64,000 nt of DNA from Dentipellis sp. KUC8613 (lineage: Eukaryota > Basidiomycota > Agaricomycetes > Russulales > Hericiaceae), in NCBI GenBank assembly GCA_002286715.1, contig NSJX01000006.1, positions 248,001-312,000 of the forward strand, read 5' to 3'. This document shows positions 21,613 through 34,787 of this stretch, in pieces. The notes under the pieces were generated by a model. The model was not told the origin of the DNA, ran no database searches, and worked only from the letters and a program-made list of their open reading frames with translations. A program made the position numbers and the translations under genes. Position 1 is the first letter of the stretch, and every line of letters begins with the position of its first letter.

Positions 21613-24600
21613 GGATGGTGCCCAGCTGAACGTTGCCCCTTCCCAGCCACCGCAGTCATCGACGCGTCGCCGTTTCGGGAAACAACATGCCGCTCACCCT
21701 CGGGTCGCGCCGGCTTTCGTTCTACACCAGTACTTCCTCCAACTACAGCATTGCACCCATTCAAGCTGAATGAAAGCATGTTTCTACAAGCCCTTCTGAC
21801 CTCCAAAGCTCGAGCCGATGGGAGAAATGCTCGAACATCCCCGACTGTCAGACCGAAATCACTGCTGGGCAGGTTTGACTAGGACCCGGCTTCAGGCCTG
21901 GGATCCTAGGGTCCTATCTGACTCCCAAGTGATATGTTAATGAGGAACGGCTGTCTCCCTTATCGAAGCCAGCTACGGAGACCCGGTCCAACTGGTGTAT
22001 CTCATATGCATGGCTAGAAAACGTGGAATCGCCGCGGCGCCCAGAGACCTGGTTCTTGAAATCCAAAGTCGGTTCTTTCTGCTCTACGACGGTAACTCAA
22101 CCATTCATTCACCCACGGGGACTATTATCTGACCGCCATGCTTTTTCCTGCATGCAAATACAGCTGTCCTAGGTGTTGTGCTTTCGTTAGTGCGCCGCTC
22201 CTCGGCGGTTCCAGGTTGCCGGGCCCCCGCATATAATCACTACGCCTCTCCCTAGTTTTCCTGAATAAGTATGATCGCCGTGCGTCAAGGAAATAGCATG
22301 TTATTAGGCCTTTCATTTCGATCAAACACTCTACAGGAGGCGATTACCCGGTACAACATGCAGGTCTTGTGAGGCTCGAGGCCGCCCCCGCCCCCACCGC
22401 CTTGATCCAGCATGGAAGACCCGTGGCCCTGGTTCATGTAAGTGGTACACATCATTGCTCCAAAGCATTGGCTGAACAAAGAGATTAGAGTACAGATAGA
22501 GATGTTCCTCGGATAATTGCTCGGTTCGTAGATTGCAGATGCAAGTCTCCGCATGCCCAGGGAACTCAACCTAATCTATCGACCATCGTGACGTCGAGGC
22601 TGCTGATATCCTCAAGAGATAGATATGATGCTTTGTGCTGGCGATTTCATCTCTGCTTGCCGGACTACGGAAGACTTGCGCGTGGCCAGCGAGGCCAATC
22701 CGTTCTCATCGGTCGGAAACTCCCACCCAGCGCCTCTCGACTTCTCAGCGCCTCCATACATACATCATGCCGAGCTCGGTACCTCGCCATCTCGATATCA
22801 TCTCCCATGCGTATCTTCCACCATCGGGGTGCCTCGTCTATATCGAGATCATCGGCACGCAGTCTGGATGCCTTTGTGGGGAGCTCTTTCTCTCGCGGTT
22901 CGGGATCGTAGACGTGGCTGGACCGGTTCACGGCGTCTGTTGCTTCCATTGGCAGACGGCTCTCATATGTTCTCATGTTCTCTTCGTCTTCAGCATGGAA
23001 AACGAATGCCCGAGCGCTTGTGGTGCAGGCGCCCTGAATGCACCCTGTGCAGCTTCTATACAGTACGAACGCCCGTCAGCGCCTAGCTGTCTAGCACCGG
23101 AGCCTGTGTGAGCTGGCGCTTCCACGTAGACTGAACTGCAAGTCGATGGTCACATTCCTTCCTATGGAAGCGCGCGCCTACGCGCTCTTCGGGATCCTCG
23201 CGGTTATCGTGGCAATGCTCTTCCGAAGATAAGATATCCTCGGGCCACGCTCGGAAGATGGCCACCGGGTGACCCATGTGCGCTATTCTGCAAAGAACAA
23301 AATCGGTGTTTCCTCTGGACTACATTGATATACGACACGACATACTTTTACCTGATGATCTCCCATCTGGACAGCTCGCAGCTACTGCAACTCGGACCTC
23401 GGGGCATTGCTCGCTGGTATTCGCATCGTCGTCGTACGGTTCGGTCAGTTCGTTCTGCTACTCCGCAGGGTTCAAGGGAACGTGTCTCTCGACCCGCTGC
23501 GCCGCTCGGAGCTCACATCTTCGAGCTTTCTAGGACAGTACAGCCCTCCAGTCTCTTCTTCGGAACAAGGATCCATATCGGCCTTCCCCCTATCGTATTC
23601 CTTCACCTCGAGGCGAATAATCGTAGCTCATCGCTTACAGCGAGTCAATTTCATCACCCCACTATCGTCCTGTCCATCGCGCACCACCCGAGCTCGCCTC
23701 TTCGCGTCGACCACGTTTCTACGCCCCGAGCCGAGAGGTTCCCAAATCGGGCAACCAACGCGTGTCCTTCCCCCCACTTCGCGGCGACGGCCCCGCACCG
23801 TCTTGCTTTGTCCGAAGAGGCGTGCGGGGAACGGCAGGTGCGCAGCCGCCCCGTGTCCTCATGCGCCTCCACCACCAAACCCGTTCCTTTATTCTTGCCT
23901 CTCCGACGAACAGCCTCATCGATGACGGGCGCCAGGACGCAGTTGGTCGTTCTCGAAGATGTACTGGATATGAAGGCGCGGATGCGAAGCTCGCGGCGTG
24001 CACCGAGTGGCGCCGGCACGCGTGCGCGTCGAGGGCGAGGCGGGATACACTGGCGGCCGCAGGGGGTGGTCACCCGACGCAGGCCCGGGCGCTATCTGAT
24101 CCATACAAGGCTGATGGGTCCCAGGATCCGTGCTCGCTCGCGGCTGCAGGGCGAGCGTTCTGCTCGTGTTCTTCATATCGACGTGTTCGAGCAATGGAAG
24201 ACTGGGGCGCAGGGTTGGCCTTGGTGGATGTAGGCTAGCCTGGCGGGGCTGCGTCCGTGCATGCTGGAGGTCCGACCGCTCGCGAACTGGTTCTTGCGCT
24301 CATACCCGCCTTATTGTCTTCCATGGAATGACGTTCCGAGGAATATTTCCTATGCCGATCTTCATGCGAAGGAAGGCTTCAGTCTTGTTCTAGTCCAGTT
24401 CTATGTTTGCATCGCCTACGCTTACATCGCCCTCCGTAGTTGAGACGCGAACAATAATCTGGAGCTATTGTTCTTCTAAACAACACTTCTAAGAAACAGC
24501 TGTCATGTCTCTAGTCCATGGTGAGGCGGGTTTGGGTGTCATGTGAAACAGTCTTGTGCAGGACTTGTTGCCTACGTAGATGTCTGAAACATCTACCCCA

Positions 24601-25400
24601 CCCTGCGATCGCACAACGGAGATAAAGGAAATGTTAATCTTGATTACCGTAGAGGGCGCGATAAGATAAGATCCCCAGGCCGCGGCTTTCCAACTCAGGA
24701 ACCCGCATGTCGATCGGCCTCGGCGATCACCGTCTCGGCAGTCCGAGGTGTCCGATGCTTGTTCGCCAAAGCTGACAATACCAGCTCCTTTTCTTCACCA
24801 CATCCCTATGTTTTCGACATAAAGTAACTAGGCAATTTCTCGATGTCGGCGGTCGACGTGGAACAAACACATTGGAGTAGGAAAGCCGAAGGTCGAGCCG
24901 GTACAATCGAGTATTCTTCACACACGCACCGTTCACCGTGTTCTCATCCGACGTGTCGCTATTCAGTCGCGCAAGGAGCGCTGTCGTCATCGCGCAACTG
25001 CGCTGGAGATGGACAAACTCGTCTTACTGCTGCAGATTCGGAGATTCGTGGCATTCTCTCCGGTATTTCGAAATCGCAGCAGCTTGCAAACCTGCAACGT
25101 CAGCTTTGCGATGCAGCGACGCTGCGCCATTCCTTGCCAACGGCCGTTAGGTCCTTGCTTTACACGAAAGTGCTCACACATCCGGCGTCTTATTGAATCT
25201 CGCTACGCAGGTCAAGGCAATGACAAAGGGCACCAACCACTCCTCTGCAGGCCTCCTGTTCGACGCCAAGGCGAGTATCTCGCATCTGCTACGTCAGCAC
25301 AACCTTTATTCTCTCCTTTCGACAAGGAAATCCACGTACTCTGCCGAACAAGGCATCGCTTGTCCGTCCGGGGTTCAACTTTGACCAGGACCAAAAGCTT
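21613..25400. other. Gene-poor stretch, no confident gene
   Basis: Start of the large gene-poor middle. Open frames occur on both strands (for example 22665-22976 minus, 23083-23277 minus, 23325-24238 plus) but none has a recognisable domain or a consistent intron pattern. A plus-strand frame at 24843-25196 and another in a different frame at 25193-25384 read more like protein than the rest and could be decayed coding sequence. The AP-2 mu promoter must lie in the first few hundred bases. Confidence 0.4.
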
Positions 25401-26937
25401 CCGCGCAGAAAGCACCACTCGATAGATTCCGTCGCCATCGCCGTGAGATCAAGATACGGGACGAATACAGGAGCACAGTCAATATATTTATCGGGAAGCA
25501 GCCCACCGCGCTCAGCCCTATGCGTAGTCAGCAACTGCCTCTCCTGACGTGGGTAATCCCCAAGTCCTGACCCAGCTGCCCGCGCCGTCGCATACGCCGG
25601 CGGCGGAAGACCATAAATGGTGCGCGCTGAGTGGCCCCTCGCGCGCACGCTTGACTGTGCCCGCCAGCCGCGGCGCGAGGGCTCCCACATCCCTGCGCCG
25701 GCACGCCCGAGGAGGAGGCAGGAGGCAGGGGCGAACCGGGCAGCGTCGCGCTCGCTCTGAGGGCCTGTTCGGTTCGTTCTGCCTGCCAGTGCGCCACTGG
25801 TCTATGGTGGTGCCCTGCATGCCGTGGCGGCACCCCCACGCCCACGAGCCCTGGCAGCCTCGCAGCCTGCAGCCTGCGCCGTCGATCCTTCTATCTAACC
25901 CGTTATGTTCAGTGCACTCCACCATGCCAGGGTGTGTGGCAGAAGCCTGCATCGCCCCAAGGATCAGAACTCAGAACCCAGCTCTCAGCACTCGGAACGC
26001 AGCACCGCACACGCACCCCATAACCCATATGCCGTGCCTCCTCTCCAGATACCCCGGCTCGCGCAGTCTGACGGCCACACCATTCTGCGCTTCTCTGTGG
26101 AATTTACGACCTGCAACGCAGCACTAACAGCATTGCCTCGCGCGCCTCTGCCCCATCCTCCCTCCCGCGGTGGTCACCTGGCGCCCACGCGCCCACAGCG
26201 CATGCGCGCGTATACGTATTTATTACCCAACCCCGCGCACGGTGCGCCCCCGTCCTCTCGTTATTTGCGATATTCCGCGCGTGCGCGCGCCGATAAGATG
26301 CGCCACGCCCCGCGCGGTGCCTAGAATCCGCGGCTAGGCGGCCTCGCGCGCGCCACGCGGCGGCGCGGGGCAACGGGATCAGGCTGCAGGACGGGCACGA
26401 CGCGCGGGGCGCCGGCCACAAGGGGCGGGCAGGCACTGCGAGCTTCGAACTTCGCACTCGGGCATCTGTTCGCGGCGGCGGACGCGGACGCGGAGATAGC
26501 GTGTTAGCAGCGTGGCGCGGCGTGCCGTCCGGTTGCGTCAAGTTCGAGGATCGGCGCCCCAACGCTTCGTACTTACTTCCCGACCCCAGCACGATGTGGC
26601 CTGCGCGGTGTACGTAGTAGCTGCTGGGTGTTTGGTGCCAGGCGGGGTACAGATTGCCGTACGATGTGCGAGATTTTCGGGAAGATGCTTATGCTTATGA
26701 TTCAGTGTCTCGCCAGGCAGGATGCCTTCTGCACTCTGCGAGGACTTGCGCTGCCGGAATGGCTAACGTTGTGTAGGGTTGCACGCCTGATTGCCGTAAG
26801 TACGCATTATGTACATGTACGCTGCAATACCAGATTTCCGCCTCTGCGTGCGAGAGCGCATCTGTCGATCATATGCATGGCGTCAGATTCGGATTTATCG
26901 AAGGGTGGCACGACTCGGGCTCACCCCATCGCATCGT

Positions 26938-26945
26938 GCATATGC
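26938..26945. promoter_or_regulatory. GCATATGC palindrome
   Basis: Exact 8-bp palindrome; the same word recurs at 34780, 36205, 36254 and 37936. It contains CATATG, an E-box-like core. Role unknown. Confidence 0.35.
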
Positions 26946-27085
26946 ACCATGTCAGCATCGCGCCAACGCCACCGACACTACGTAGCACCCTCAGTGACTC
27001 GCGATGCAAGTACTTGCCAGCTGCAAGCGCCGAGCAGGGCCCCGTCCCGCGGCGCGCGTAAGCTGCTAGTAGTCCGCGCACACGG

Positions 27086-27109
27086 CACCCACACCCACAC
27101 CCACACCCC
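27086..27109. repeat. CACCCA hexamer tract
   Basis: Four tandem 6-bp units, three CACCCA and one CACCCC. Confidence 0.75.
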
Positions 27110-27820
27110 ACAGCACGAACAAAGGAACGCAGGCTCGCTCGGACCGGGGCTGCCCATCCCCCGCGTATAATCACCTCGCCGCATACGCCTGGCGGTGGAG
27201 ACAGGGGCATTCTGGGTACTTACTGATCTCGGTGCACGGGCACTCGGCTGAGGCCTCTGAGTGCCGGCAGCGCGTCAGGATGGTCACCGGCCCATCTGTC
27301 CTCTGCTATAATCACTGCGCGGACGCACCGTGCGGGCCTCGTATCTGCACGCGGCGTGCTTCTCCGCGAGATCCGCCTTTGTTCTTCCTTCCGTGCGCCC
27401 AGCTCCGGCAGAGGGTCGATGTCAGATGAGCAGGCCGAGATCAGAAGACAGAGCAGGACACGAGCGCAGATGCAGATGCGGAAGAGACCAAACGCAAACC
27501 GGACCAAGTTCGAGTGCGCGTGCGGGTGCAGCGCGCACAACACGATGACGTCGTGAAGTATCGAATCGTACGCTTGATCAACCGTACCATGTCGGGTGTC
27601 GGGTGTCGTATGAGAACAAAACAGTATCCGTGCCTGCGATACGGGCACCCGCGAGTGTCTGCTGTAAGTACGGACTGTACGACATTGCCTCGCAACCGTA
27701 GGATCGCGCCGGAAGCGTGTGTCCGTCGGGACGGCGGGGCGTCACGGGCAGGATTCTGTATTCATAGATCTGTTCCGTGCGAGTGCCGGGGACGGCTCGC
27801 GTGAGCCTCGACTGTCTGTT

Positions 27821-27844
27821 CCGAGTCGACGCCCGAGTCCGAGA
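27821..27844 (+). repeat. CCRANN-type hexamer array
   Basis: Four phased units: CCGAGT, CGACGC (degenerate), CCGAGT, CCGAGA. Confidence 0.6.
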
Positions 27845-28369
27845 TTAGATAGCGAATGGTCGAGGACGTGCCTTCCGCATACATCCTGCTGTATACGTAG
27901 TGGTGTACTACATTCCGAATTCGCGTCTATATTCGCCAAACGCGCGCACGTGAGTAAGTTCCAGACAGGCCGGCTCGGAAGAGAACGATGTGCAGAAGGC
28001 GGAATGTACACACCTCGCATATGAAGTTCCACAAATACCACCCCGGTCCAAGCCCGCACCGACACCCAGACCAGCACGTCGTGTGCGCCCTCCGAGGTCG
28101 CCGCCGGGCGCACCCCGCCTCCCATTCGCATGCAAATCGAACGTACAAACATAGAACACAGAATACGGAACACAGATAGCCAATCCACACCACACCACTG
28201 TCCTTCCATATCGTGCCATGACGCCTCCGCCTCCGCTGCGATCATAAGCCCCGATGCAGCTGCAGCCTTCGGCGCGCGCCTGCGCCCGATGCACGACGTC
28301 AATGCCCGATCGCCTCGTTCCACAGGTCATAGGTGGTGGGCTACAGCGCCCAGGTGCGCACCCACCCGG

Positions 28370-28393
28370 CCGAATCCGAATCTAAATCCGAGG
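28370..28393 (+). repeat. CCRANN-type hexamer array
   Basis: Four phased units: CCGAAT, CCGAAT, CTAAAT, CCGAGG. Confidence 0.7.
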
Positions 28394-29164
28394 CTCGAGG
28401 AGGGTGGAAAGCGCGAGCGCTGTGCTGTGCGTGCTGCCGCCGGGATATGTGAGCAGCAATACCCCGTAGTCATACACCACGCGAGCAAGGGCAGGGGCAC
28501 GGCAAGAGCCGTAGACAACTCGTCACTCCAGGAATAGCGCTGGGGCGAATGCAAGTGTAGGTGCGGATGTCTGCATCCGACATACGCGATACGTCGTACG
28601 GCAAACATAGATGCGAACGAGCATCGGGGGCGCACAGTGCCCGATCCACATCCCCTGGCCCGATCCACGCCCCGCGTCCCGCGTCTCGCGCGCGGGAAGC
28701 AGCGAAGAACGAAGAACGAAGCATCCTCCAGCGTGGGTGGACGCATACCCGCACGGGCAGGAATGAGCGGCCCACAGCGGTTCGGTCTGGGGCGCGCGAG
28801 AGCAAGCAGTGGTGCGATGGGCAGATAGGGTAGCCAGATGGCGTCTGCGCGGGCTTCTTCGCGAACACGGGCGCGCCTGCTTTGGCACCGGGGTGGGCGC
28901 GCGCAGATAGGGTCGCCAGATGCGCGAGGCTTCGAATTCGCCCGATAGCGCGGGCTTCGCGGGCGCCCTGGCAGGCGCTGGGGTGTGGGTGTGGTGGGTG
29001 GTGGGTGTGCGCTAGGCTGCTTTGGTGGAGAAGGCTCCAGGATGCGGTATACGAGGCGGTCGGCCGAGGAGTTGCGAGCTCTACCAACATACTCATTAGC
29101 TCGGTCGTCCCGATTAATCGCAATTGCGAACAAGCAGCCCACTGTACTGAACAAGTCGAGTAAT

Positions 29165-29188
29165 CCAAGCCCGAAGCCGACGCCGAAC
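29165..29188 (+). repeat. CCRANN-type hexamer array
   Basis: Four phased units: CCAAGC, CCGAAG, CCGACG, CCGAAC. Confidence 0.7.
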
Positions 29189-30144
29189 ATACACCGCATC
29201 CGCGTCTCGAGACCTGATTCCCAAGAACAGAACACAGACACAACAGCGAACAACGGGCACGAACAGCAATAGCAATAGCAAGATGATATCCAGATACGCC
29301 GCGCGCGCGGGGCTCGCATCACAGATAGCATGCGCCGATGCCGATGCGGGTTCTTCATTCTTCGCCCGATGCCCGATCCACGCGCAGATGTTCCCACCGC
29401 GCGCCCGATATACACTTCGTAGGCGCGCGCGGGGGTGGGTGCGCGAGTGGTGGAAGAGGCGAGAGGAGCATGCCGTGGCCGGTGGCAGTACTAGCTATAG
29501 TGTGCGCGGTCGGCACGCGAGCGAAGGAAGGAAGGCGGGCGTTGTGCGGCGCGCGATGGCAGACACCGGACATGTACAGCTGCGTGCGTGCGCTCGGAAT
29601 CGACGCGGGCGCGCGGGGGCCGACGTCGAGCGCTTGGGCGCCTGGTGATAGGGTGGCCAGTGGCCACGGCTTCCCTGCGGTGGATTGCGTTGGTGGCTTC
29701 GCCGATGTGGTCGCCCGCGCTTAGGCGTGGCTTGTGGCTTGTGGCCAGGGGGTGTACGTGGGTGTGGGTTATGGGTGGGATCCGGATCCACGGGCCAATC
29801 GTGTGGGGAGATAGGCGTCGCCGATGCGCCTGACGCGCATGCGCGCCTGTCGAAACCTAAGGCCTAAGCTTCTGTATACAGTATGTCTCTGTCGATGAGA
29901 TGAAAGCTTGTTAGTTGGGAATGGCTGATCCATTAACATGCCTGTAATTGTTCCTATACAGTACCTGCACCGTCCTTTTCATTTCCGGGTGGCCACATTG
30001 GCCATTCGCCACTTGCCGCTTGGCCCTCCACAGCCCTATGGCGAAAGCGACCAACGTCTGCCTAGTAGAAGCACTTCCCAAGACTTCCTGGAAGCTCAAG
30101 CTCAAGCGCGCGCTCAACAGCTCATAGCGCACACCCAAAAAGCA

Positions 30145-30168
30145 CCGACACCGATACCGATGCCGACG
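30145..30168 (+). repeat. CCRANN-type hexamer array
   Basis: Four phased units: CCGACA, CCGATA, CCGATG, CCGACG. Confidence 0.7.
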
Positions 30169-30721
30169 ACGCACCGTGAGGCGTGAACCGTGCCCATATC
30201 GGTCCCAATCGCGCCCCGCGCCTCCAGAGCTTCGACTTCGCAGACACGCTCAGGCTATCGCGATCCGATAGGACACGGCGATACGGCCGGGCGGCTGTGG
30301 GCTTTCGTGCTTTCGAGCGTGCGCCTCCGCAGTCCACCCACCCACACACGCGGTCGACCCGGGAGGCGTAAGTAAACGCTAACGCTTGTGCCCGGCCCGC
30401 CGGACCCCCAGCCGCCAGCGTCGGGGCAAAGCGGTGCACGAGCAAGTACTTACGGGCGGCCGGCGTCCTTGTCGGTCGCCGGGCGCGGGGTGGGTGCGGG
30501 CTCGGGTGCGGGGCTCGGGTGGATGTGGCGAGCGGCGGGCGAGCATGCGATTGGCTGATGCTTGTCGGGCGGGTGGCTGCTCCACTTCGCTCGCGCGCGT
30601 GTACTGCTCGGGTCGTGGTGCGGTACCGAGTGTATACGGGTTGATGCCGATGTTGTATGATATGGATGTTGTGCCACTGCAGACTACTCAGAATTGAGCT
30701 GGCAAACCGAACAGCACCAGT

Positions 30722-30739
30722 AATACCAATACCAATACC
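30722..30739 (+). repeat. AATACC hexamer tract
   Basis: Three perfect tandem copies of AATACC, followed by GACGG. Confidence 0.75.
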
Positions 30740-32574
30740 GACGGACGTTCCATGCGATCTTGAGAGCTCGAGCTAGAACATCCACAACAAATACGAATTC
30801 GCAGCACCACATTGATATCGACATCCTCCCACAATTATAACCATCCTCAATCTCTACATCGCGTCGACGTCCAGACCCGCGCAATAGCGTCCTGTATACA
30901 ATATATGAGATCCCTCCCGTGCCACTGACACTGGCTGGACTCGCGGGTCCAGACCCGCGGCATCCCGGCCAATGAGCGTCGCGCATTCCCATCCATACCC
31001 ACTGCATCCGCCCGCCCGCCAATGCGGGACTCGGGCACGGCATTGGCTGGCCGGGCCCAGGCGGACGACATACTCGACTCTTGCTAGCGTGCTGCAATCC
31101 TAGGCCTGCAATAGGAGTGCTCGTAGTCCAGGCGGCGCGTTGGTCAGTGGCCAATCTGCCGCGGGGGAACTGGGCGATCGCGCGAGCCACGGCGTTTTAC
31201 TAGTACTGGCGGGGACCGACTCGCGTAGATGGACAGACCTGCATGCAGAACGGCGGTGACTTGCGCGGGGACGACGATCGCGAGCGGGCGGGTTTAGCTT
31301 GAACTTTTCATTTCGGTGTGGCCAGTTACGTGAAACGTGAAAGCATAATGTGCTTGTTACCCCGCATTCGCTACAGCAGCTCGTACATATGCCACACACA
31401 CCGTATTCGTATTTGCCTCGTCTCAGAACAACATGTATGAATGTACGCAGTACTTACTGCTGGACGCGCAGGGAAGCCGGGAGTGCTCTGGCAGAACGAC
31501 GCCCGGTGGATGCGAAGGCGCGAGTGGTGGAGGCATCTATTCCAAGTGTCTGTGTGCCTCGGCTGGAAGCAGCAGAGCGTGTGGAGAACTATGTACGCCT
31601 GGTGATACTAGCACCTCGGGCCCGGCGCCGTCCCCGCATCGGGGCAGTGGGGTTGGATTGTTGCTGTACGATGAGTAGCTGTACCCACATACAGCGACAC
31701 TTGTGCCGCAGCCCTGCGGTGCGCGATATCTAGTACTACAGAGCGCATCAGCAGGTCAGACAGCTGGAGCTGTCTGGGTCTGCAGCTGCCTGACAAAGGC
31801 TGGACACAGGCGTTGGGCAGCCATGCGTGCAGTCTGAGTGAGCGAGCGCGCGTGCCGAAGAGCCGACGCTGGGAACCGCGTCCCAAACCCGAGCTATCGA
31901 TGCGCGTGTGCAGGCGCATATGTCACCGCGTCGCGCGTGCTGACGTAGGCACGCTGGCTGGGGAGCGCCAGCCGCGAGTGCCGGAGGCGAGCGTCGAAGG
32001 AGCGAGAGACGCCGGCGATAAGATTGGACAGGCGCGCAGCGGGGGCAGCCCGAGCGCGCGCCGGGGCAGAGATGGGCAGAAGAGAAGGGCTGATCCTCAC
32101 GCGTGCATTGATTCGGGAGGCGCGTAGTCAGCGTGGCGGGCAGAAGGAGGCAAGGCGCTGGCTGAATCATGCTGCGGCGTGGGGTGGAGGGAAGTGTGGG
32201 CAGCGGAGGCGTAGTGGGCATGGGAAGCGTGGGGAGGCGCGAGAGAGGGGCCGACAACAAGGCGAATATTGTGGCAAGGACAAGAGGCTTGTGCGTGAGG
32301 CGAGGACAAAGGACGCACATCGGGGCACAAGGGGGTGGCGGGTGGATTGGCCTTGTGAGTGGATAACAAGGAGGAGAACAAAGCGCTGGACAAGGGGCTG
32401 GTGGTTCGAACCGGGTTGCGAACCGAGAAAGGACCGGGAGATGACGGGGCGATGACTCGCAGCCCAGCGGGGAAATGAATGGCGGAGACCAAAAGCGGCA
32501 GGAGCCCGAGGGGCCGGCGGACACGCGACTGGAGGACACAGTTGGACCGAATCGGAATCGGATGGCTGCCCGTC

Positions 32575-32580
32575 TATAAA
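32575..32580 (+). promoter_or_regulatory. TATA box of the orphan gene at 32,669
   Basis: TATAAA lies 94 bp upstream of the ATG at 32,669, followed by a pyrimidine-rich leader. About 20 bp further upstream two CCGATT units sit on the minus strand (ATCGGAATCGGAT near 32550). Confidence 0.6.
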
Positions 32581-32668
32581 TCTCATCTGTCCTCAACCTG
32601 TCTTATCGAGCTGCCCTCCCCGCCCCGAACAACTCCCGCCCGTCTTCCGCCCTCTGTCCCCTCACCCA

Positions 32669-33578
32669 ATGTCCCCTCCTACCTTCCAGTACGACCTCCC
32701 AATGCCTTCTCGCCCCTCTCGCGCTACTTCCCCCGTCCCCTCAACAAAGCGCCACTCCCACTCGTACCTCCACACCCACACCCACCACCACCACTCCTCA
32801 AAGTATTCGCCCTCCTCCCGAGCGGCAGACATCTCCCGTCTCCTCGACCCCTCATACCTCTCCTCCTCCTCGACCTCCTCCTCCCCTGCCTCCGTGTCCG
32901 CCTACGTCGACCACCACGGCGACCTCCATGACCCGGACTACCGCGACTTCCCCGCCCTCCCCACCTCGCGTCGTCCCGCATGGGAGCGCGGCACCAACAC
33001 CCACGCGCACACCCACATCCTCGACGACGACGAGCTCTACGCGAGCCCCGACGAGGACGCCGCGTCCGAGGACGACGAGCGCACGCGTCTGCGCGCGTCC
33101 ACCCCCCGCGACGCCCGCCGCCGGCGCCACGCCCACGAGGCGCGCCTCTCCACCCAGTACTCCTCGCAATACTCGTCCTACGCGTCCGCGTACATGACGT
33201 CGTCGCCGTTCGAGGAGACCGTCGCGGCAGTGCCCGTCCACGAGAAGCGCACGCGCCGCAAGCTGCGCTCAAAGAGCCACCCGCGGCACCCACGCGACGA
33301 CGAGTGGGCCGTCGCAGAGGAGGAGCGCGAGGCCGAGGCCGAGCAGGAGCGCAGTGCCTCGAAAAAGGAGGACACATATGTTCCCACTCAGCTCGACGCG
33401 CACGAATGGACGTGAGTACCCTCGTCTTCCCTTTCATAAGCGCGCCCGAGCTGACTTGTTCCCTCCCAGTCCCACGTGCACGCAACAGTTCCGCAGACAC
33501 TGGCAGGCGTTCTCGCTCAGCCTGCGCTTCAGCATCTTCCGCGCACAGCGCCGCATGAAACGCAAGGTCGGGATTTAG
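32669..33578 (+). CDS. Orphan low-complexity protein with basic C-terminal helix
   Basis: Two exons (32669-33411, 33470-33578) join at phase 2 to give 283 aa. I do not recognise the family. The first 70 residues are Ser/Pro/His-rich with a His/Thr run (HTHTHHHH near 36-43). The middle is acidic and Ser-rich (DDDELYASPDEDAASEDDE), then a Tyr/Ser-rich block (STQYSSQYSSYASAYMTSS) and a charged coiled stretch (VAEEEREAEAEQERSASK). The end is a conserved-looking amphipathic basic helix (QQFRRHWQAFSLSLRFSIFR, then AQRRMKRKV). It is the only convincing gene in about 21 kb and has a TATA box and pyrimidine-rich leader. The intron has clean GTGAGT and CCCAG sites. A regulatory or membrane-associated role is a guess. 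Confidence 0.75.
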
Positions 33579-34514
33579 CCGCGACGCATGGTTGCTATGA
33601 TACTCCCGACTTCGCTTGCGCGCACCCTCATCGCGACGCATTGCTGCCCCCTCGGCGCGATCTGCGCTGAGCGCGGGCCGGCCCTCGCGCTATACCCACG
33701 GCTCGCGTCGTGCGGCCCACGACGAGCCCCACCCCAGCCTCACACTCCCGCCCTCACCCTTACCACCACCCCGCGCCCGCTCTTCCTTCCACCCCTTCTT
33801 GGCGCGCACCTCTTTGTTCTCTCATGCATGGTCATTGTTCTCCTCTTCTTCTTATTTTCTTTCTTCTGTCACGCATTGTCCACGGTCTAACTATCACATT
33901 CACATGCACATGGTCTCCATTTCTGATTTTACGCTTTCTCCCTCTCTCTCATCCACGCCCCACGCCCATCTTTCATCTTTCATTCTCATCTTTACGCATC
34001 TATTTGGATTAGGATCGCTTTGCACGAACGACGAGTACGATTAGCAGTGAACTGAACGTCTGGAATACAAATGAAACATTATGAAAAGAGAACTGCGGCG
34101 CGATTGTAAGCTTGTGTGAATGTCTCCAACTTAAACTTCAACAAGCGAACGCTACGGCCATTGGCTGCAGCTGTGAGCGCAGTCGGCTTTGTGCAGCCCG
34201 CTCTGTGCATCAAGGGCACGTACTGTACCCCGCGCGGCGGCACGGCGCGCGCCGCCGGCGCACAGTAATCCGCGCTGACGCCACGCGAGGGCCACCGCGA
34301 CCGTCGCCCGTGGCACCATGGCACCTCAGCCTCTCCAGCTGCGCTCCGGCATGCCAGTGATGCCGGCCGCGGATGGCGCATGTGTATGCGGTATGTCGCT
34401 CCACCACTCCCCGTCTACGTACGTGTGTGCAATGACATCCGCTTTCTTGTGCCATGGCATCCACTTTCTATGCGCTTGCGCTTGGGGGGAAAGAAGTATC
34501 ACACGGACGTGGAC

Positions 34515-34532
34515 TGGGACAGGGACAGGGAC
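34515..34532 (+). repeat. AGGGAC hexamer tract
   Basis: Three tandem units: TGGGAC, AGGGAC, AGGGAC. Confidence 0.7.
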
Positions 34533-34779
34533 ACGACGTGCCCCGGCGCGGGTGACGCGTGCTGCCAGTGCCAGGAGGGACGCATGACGCCTTCACTGGC
34601 AGGCTGCTCTCTCTCCGCGTACGCCGGCCACAGGTGCTACTGCGGAGTCTCTATAGCAGCATTCGCGTTCACGTCCACGGTGCCTTGGGCCTTACAGGCA
34701 CTGTCCTCGTACGCGCACGCGCACGGTAAGTGCCAACACTCTATACTCTACACCCCTTCCAATCCGAATCTTAGACTGC

Positions 34780-34787
34780 GCATATGC
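34780..34787. promoter_or_regulatory. GCATATGC palindrome
   Basis: Exact copy of the recurring 8-bp palindrome, followed directly by ATATATACAC. Confidence 0.35.

Larger units (their letters stand above)
25401..32574. other. GC-rich, gene-free region rich in short tandem tracts
   Basis: About 7 kb of GC- and CpG-rich DNA. Open frames over 100 codons are frequent on both strands and overlap each other, as expected by chance at this composition. I recognise no domain. What is visible: phased CCGANN hexamer arrays, a CACCCA array, repeated GTAAGTA/TACTTAC words and runs of GCGCGC. Confidence 0.5.

Noticed and set aside
23110..23232. Plus-strand frame ending in a hydrophobic tail (ALFGILAVIVAMLFRR), like a tail-anchored protein
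   Set aside because: The frame is closed by a stop a short way upstream and no spliced exon could be attached with confidence.
28327..29415. 362-codon minus-strand frame
   Set aside because: Same GC-driven composition; the other strand and frames are also open, and it crosses CCRANN arrays.
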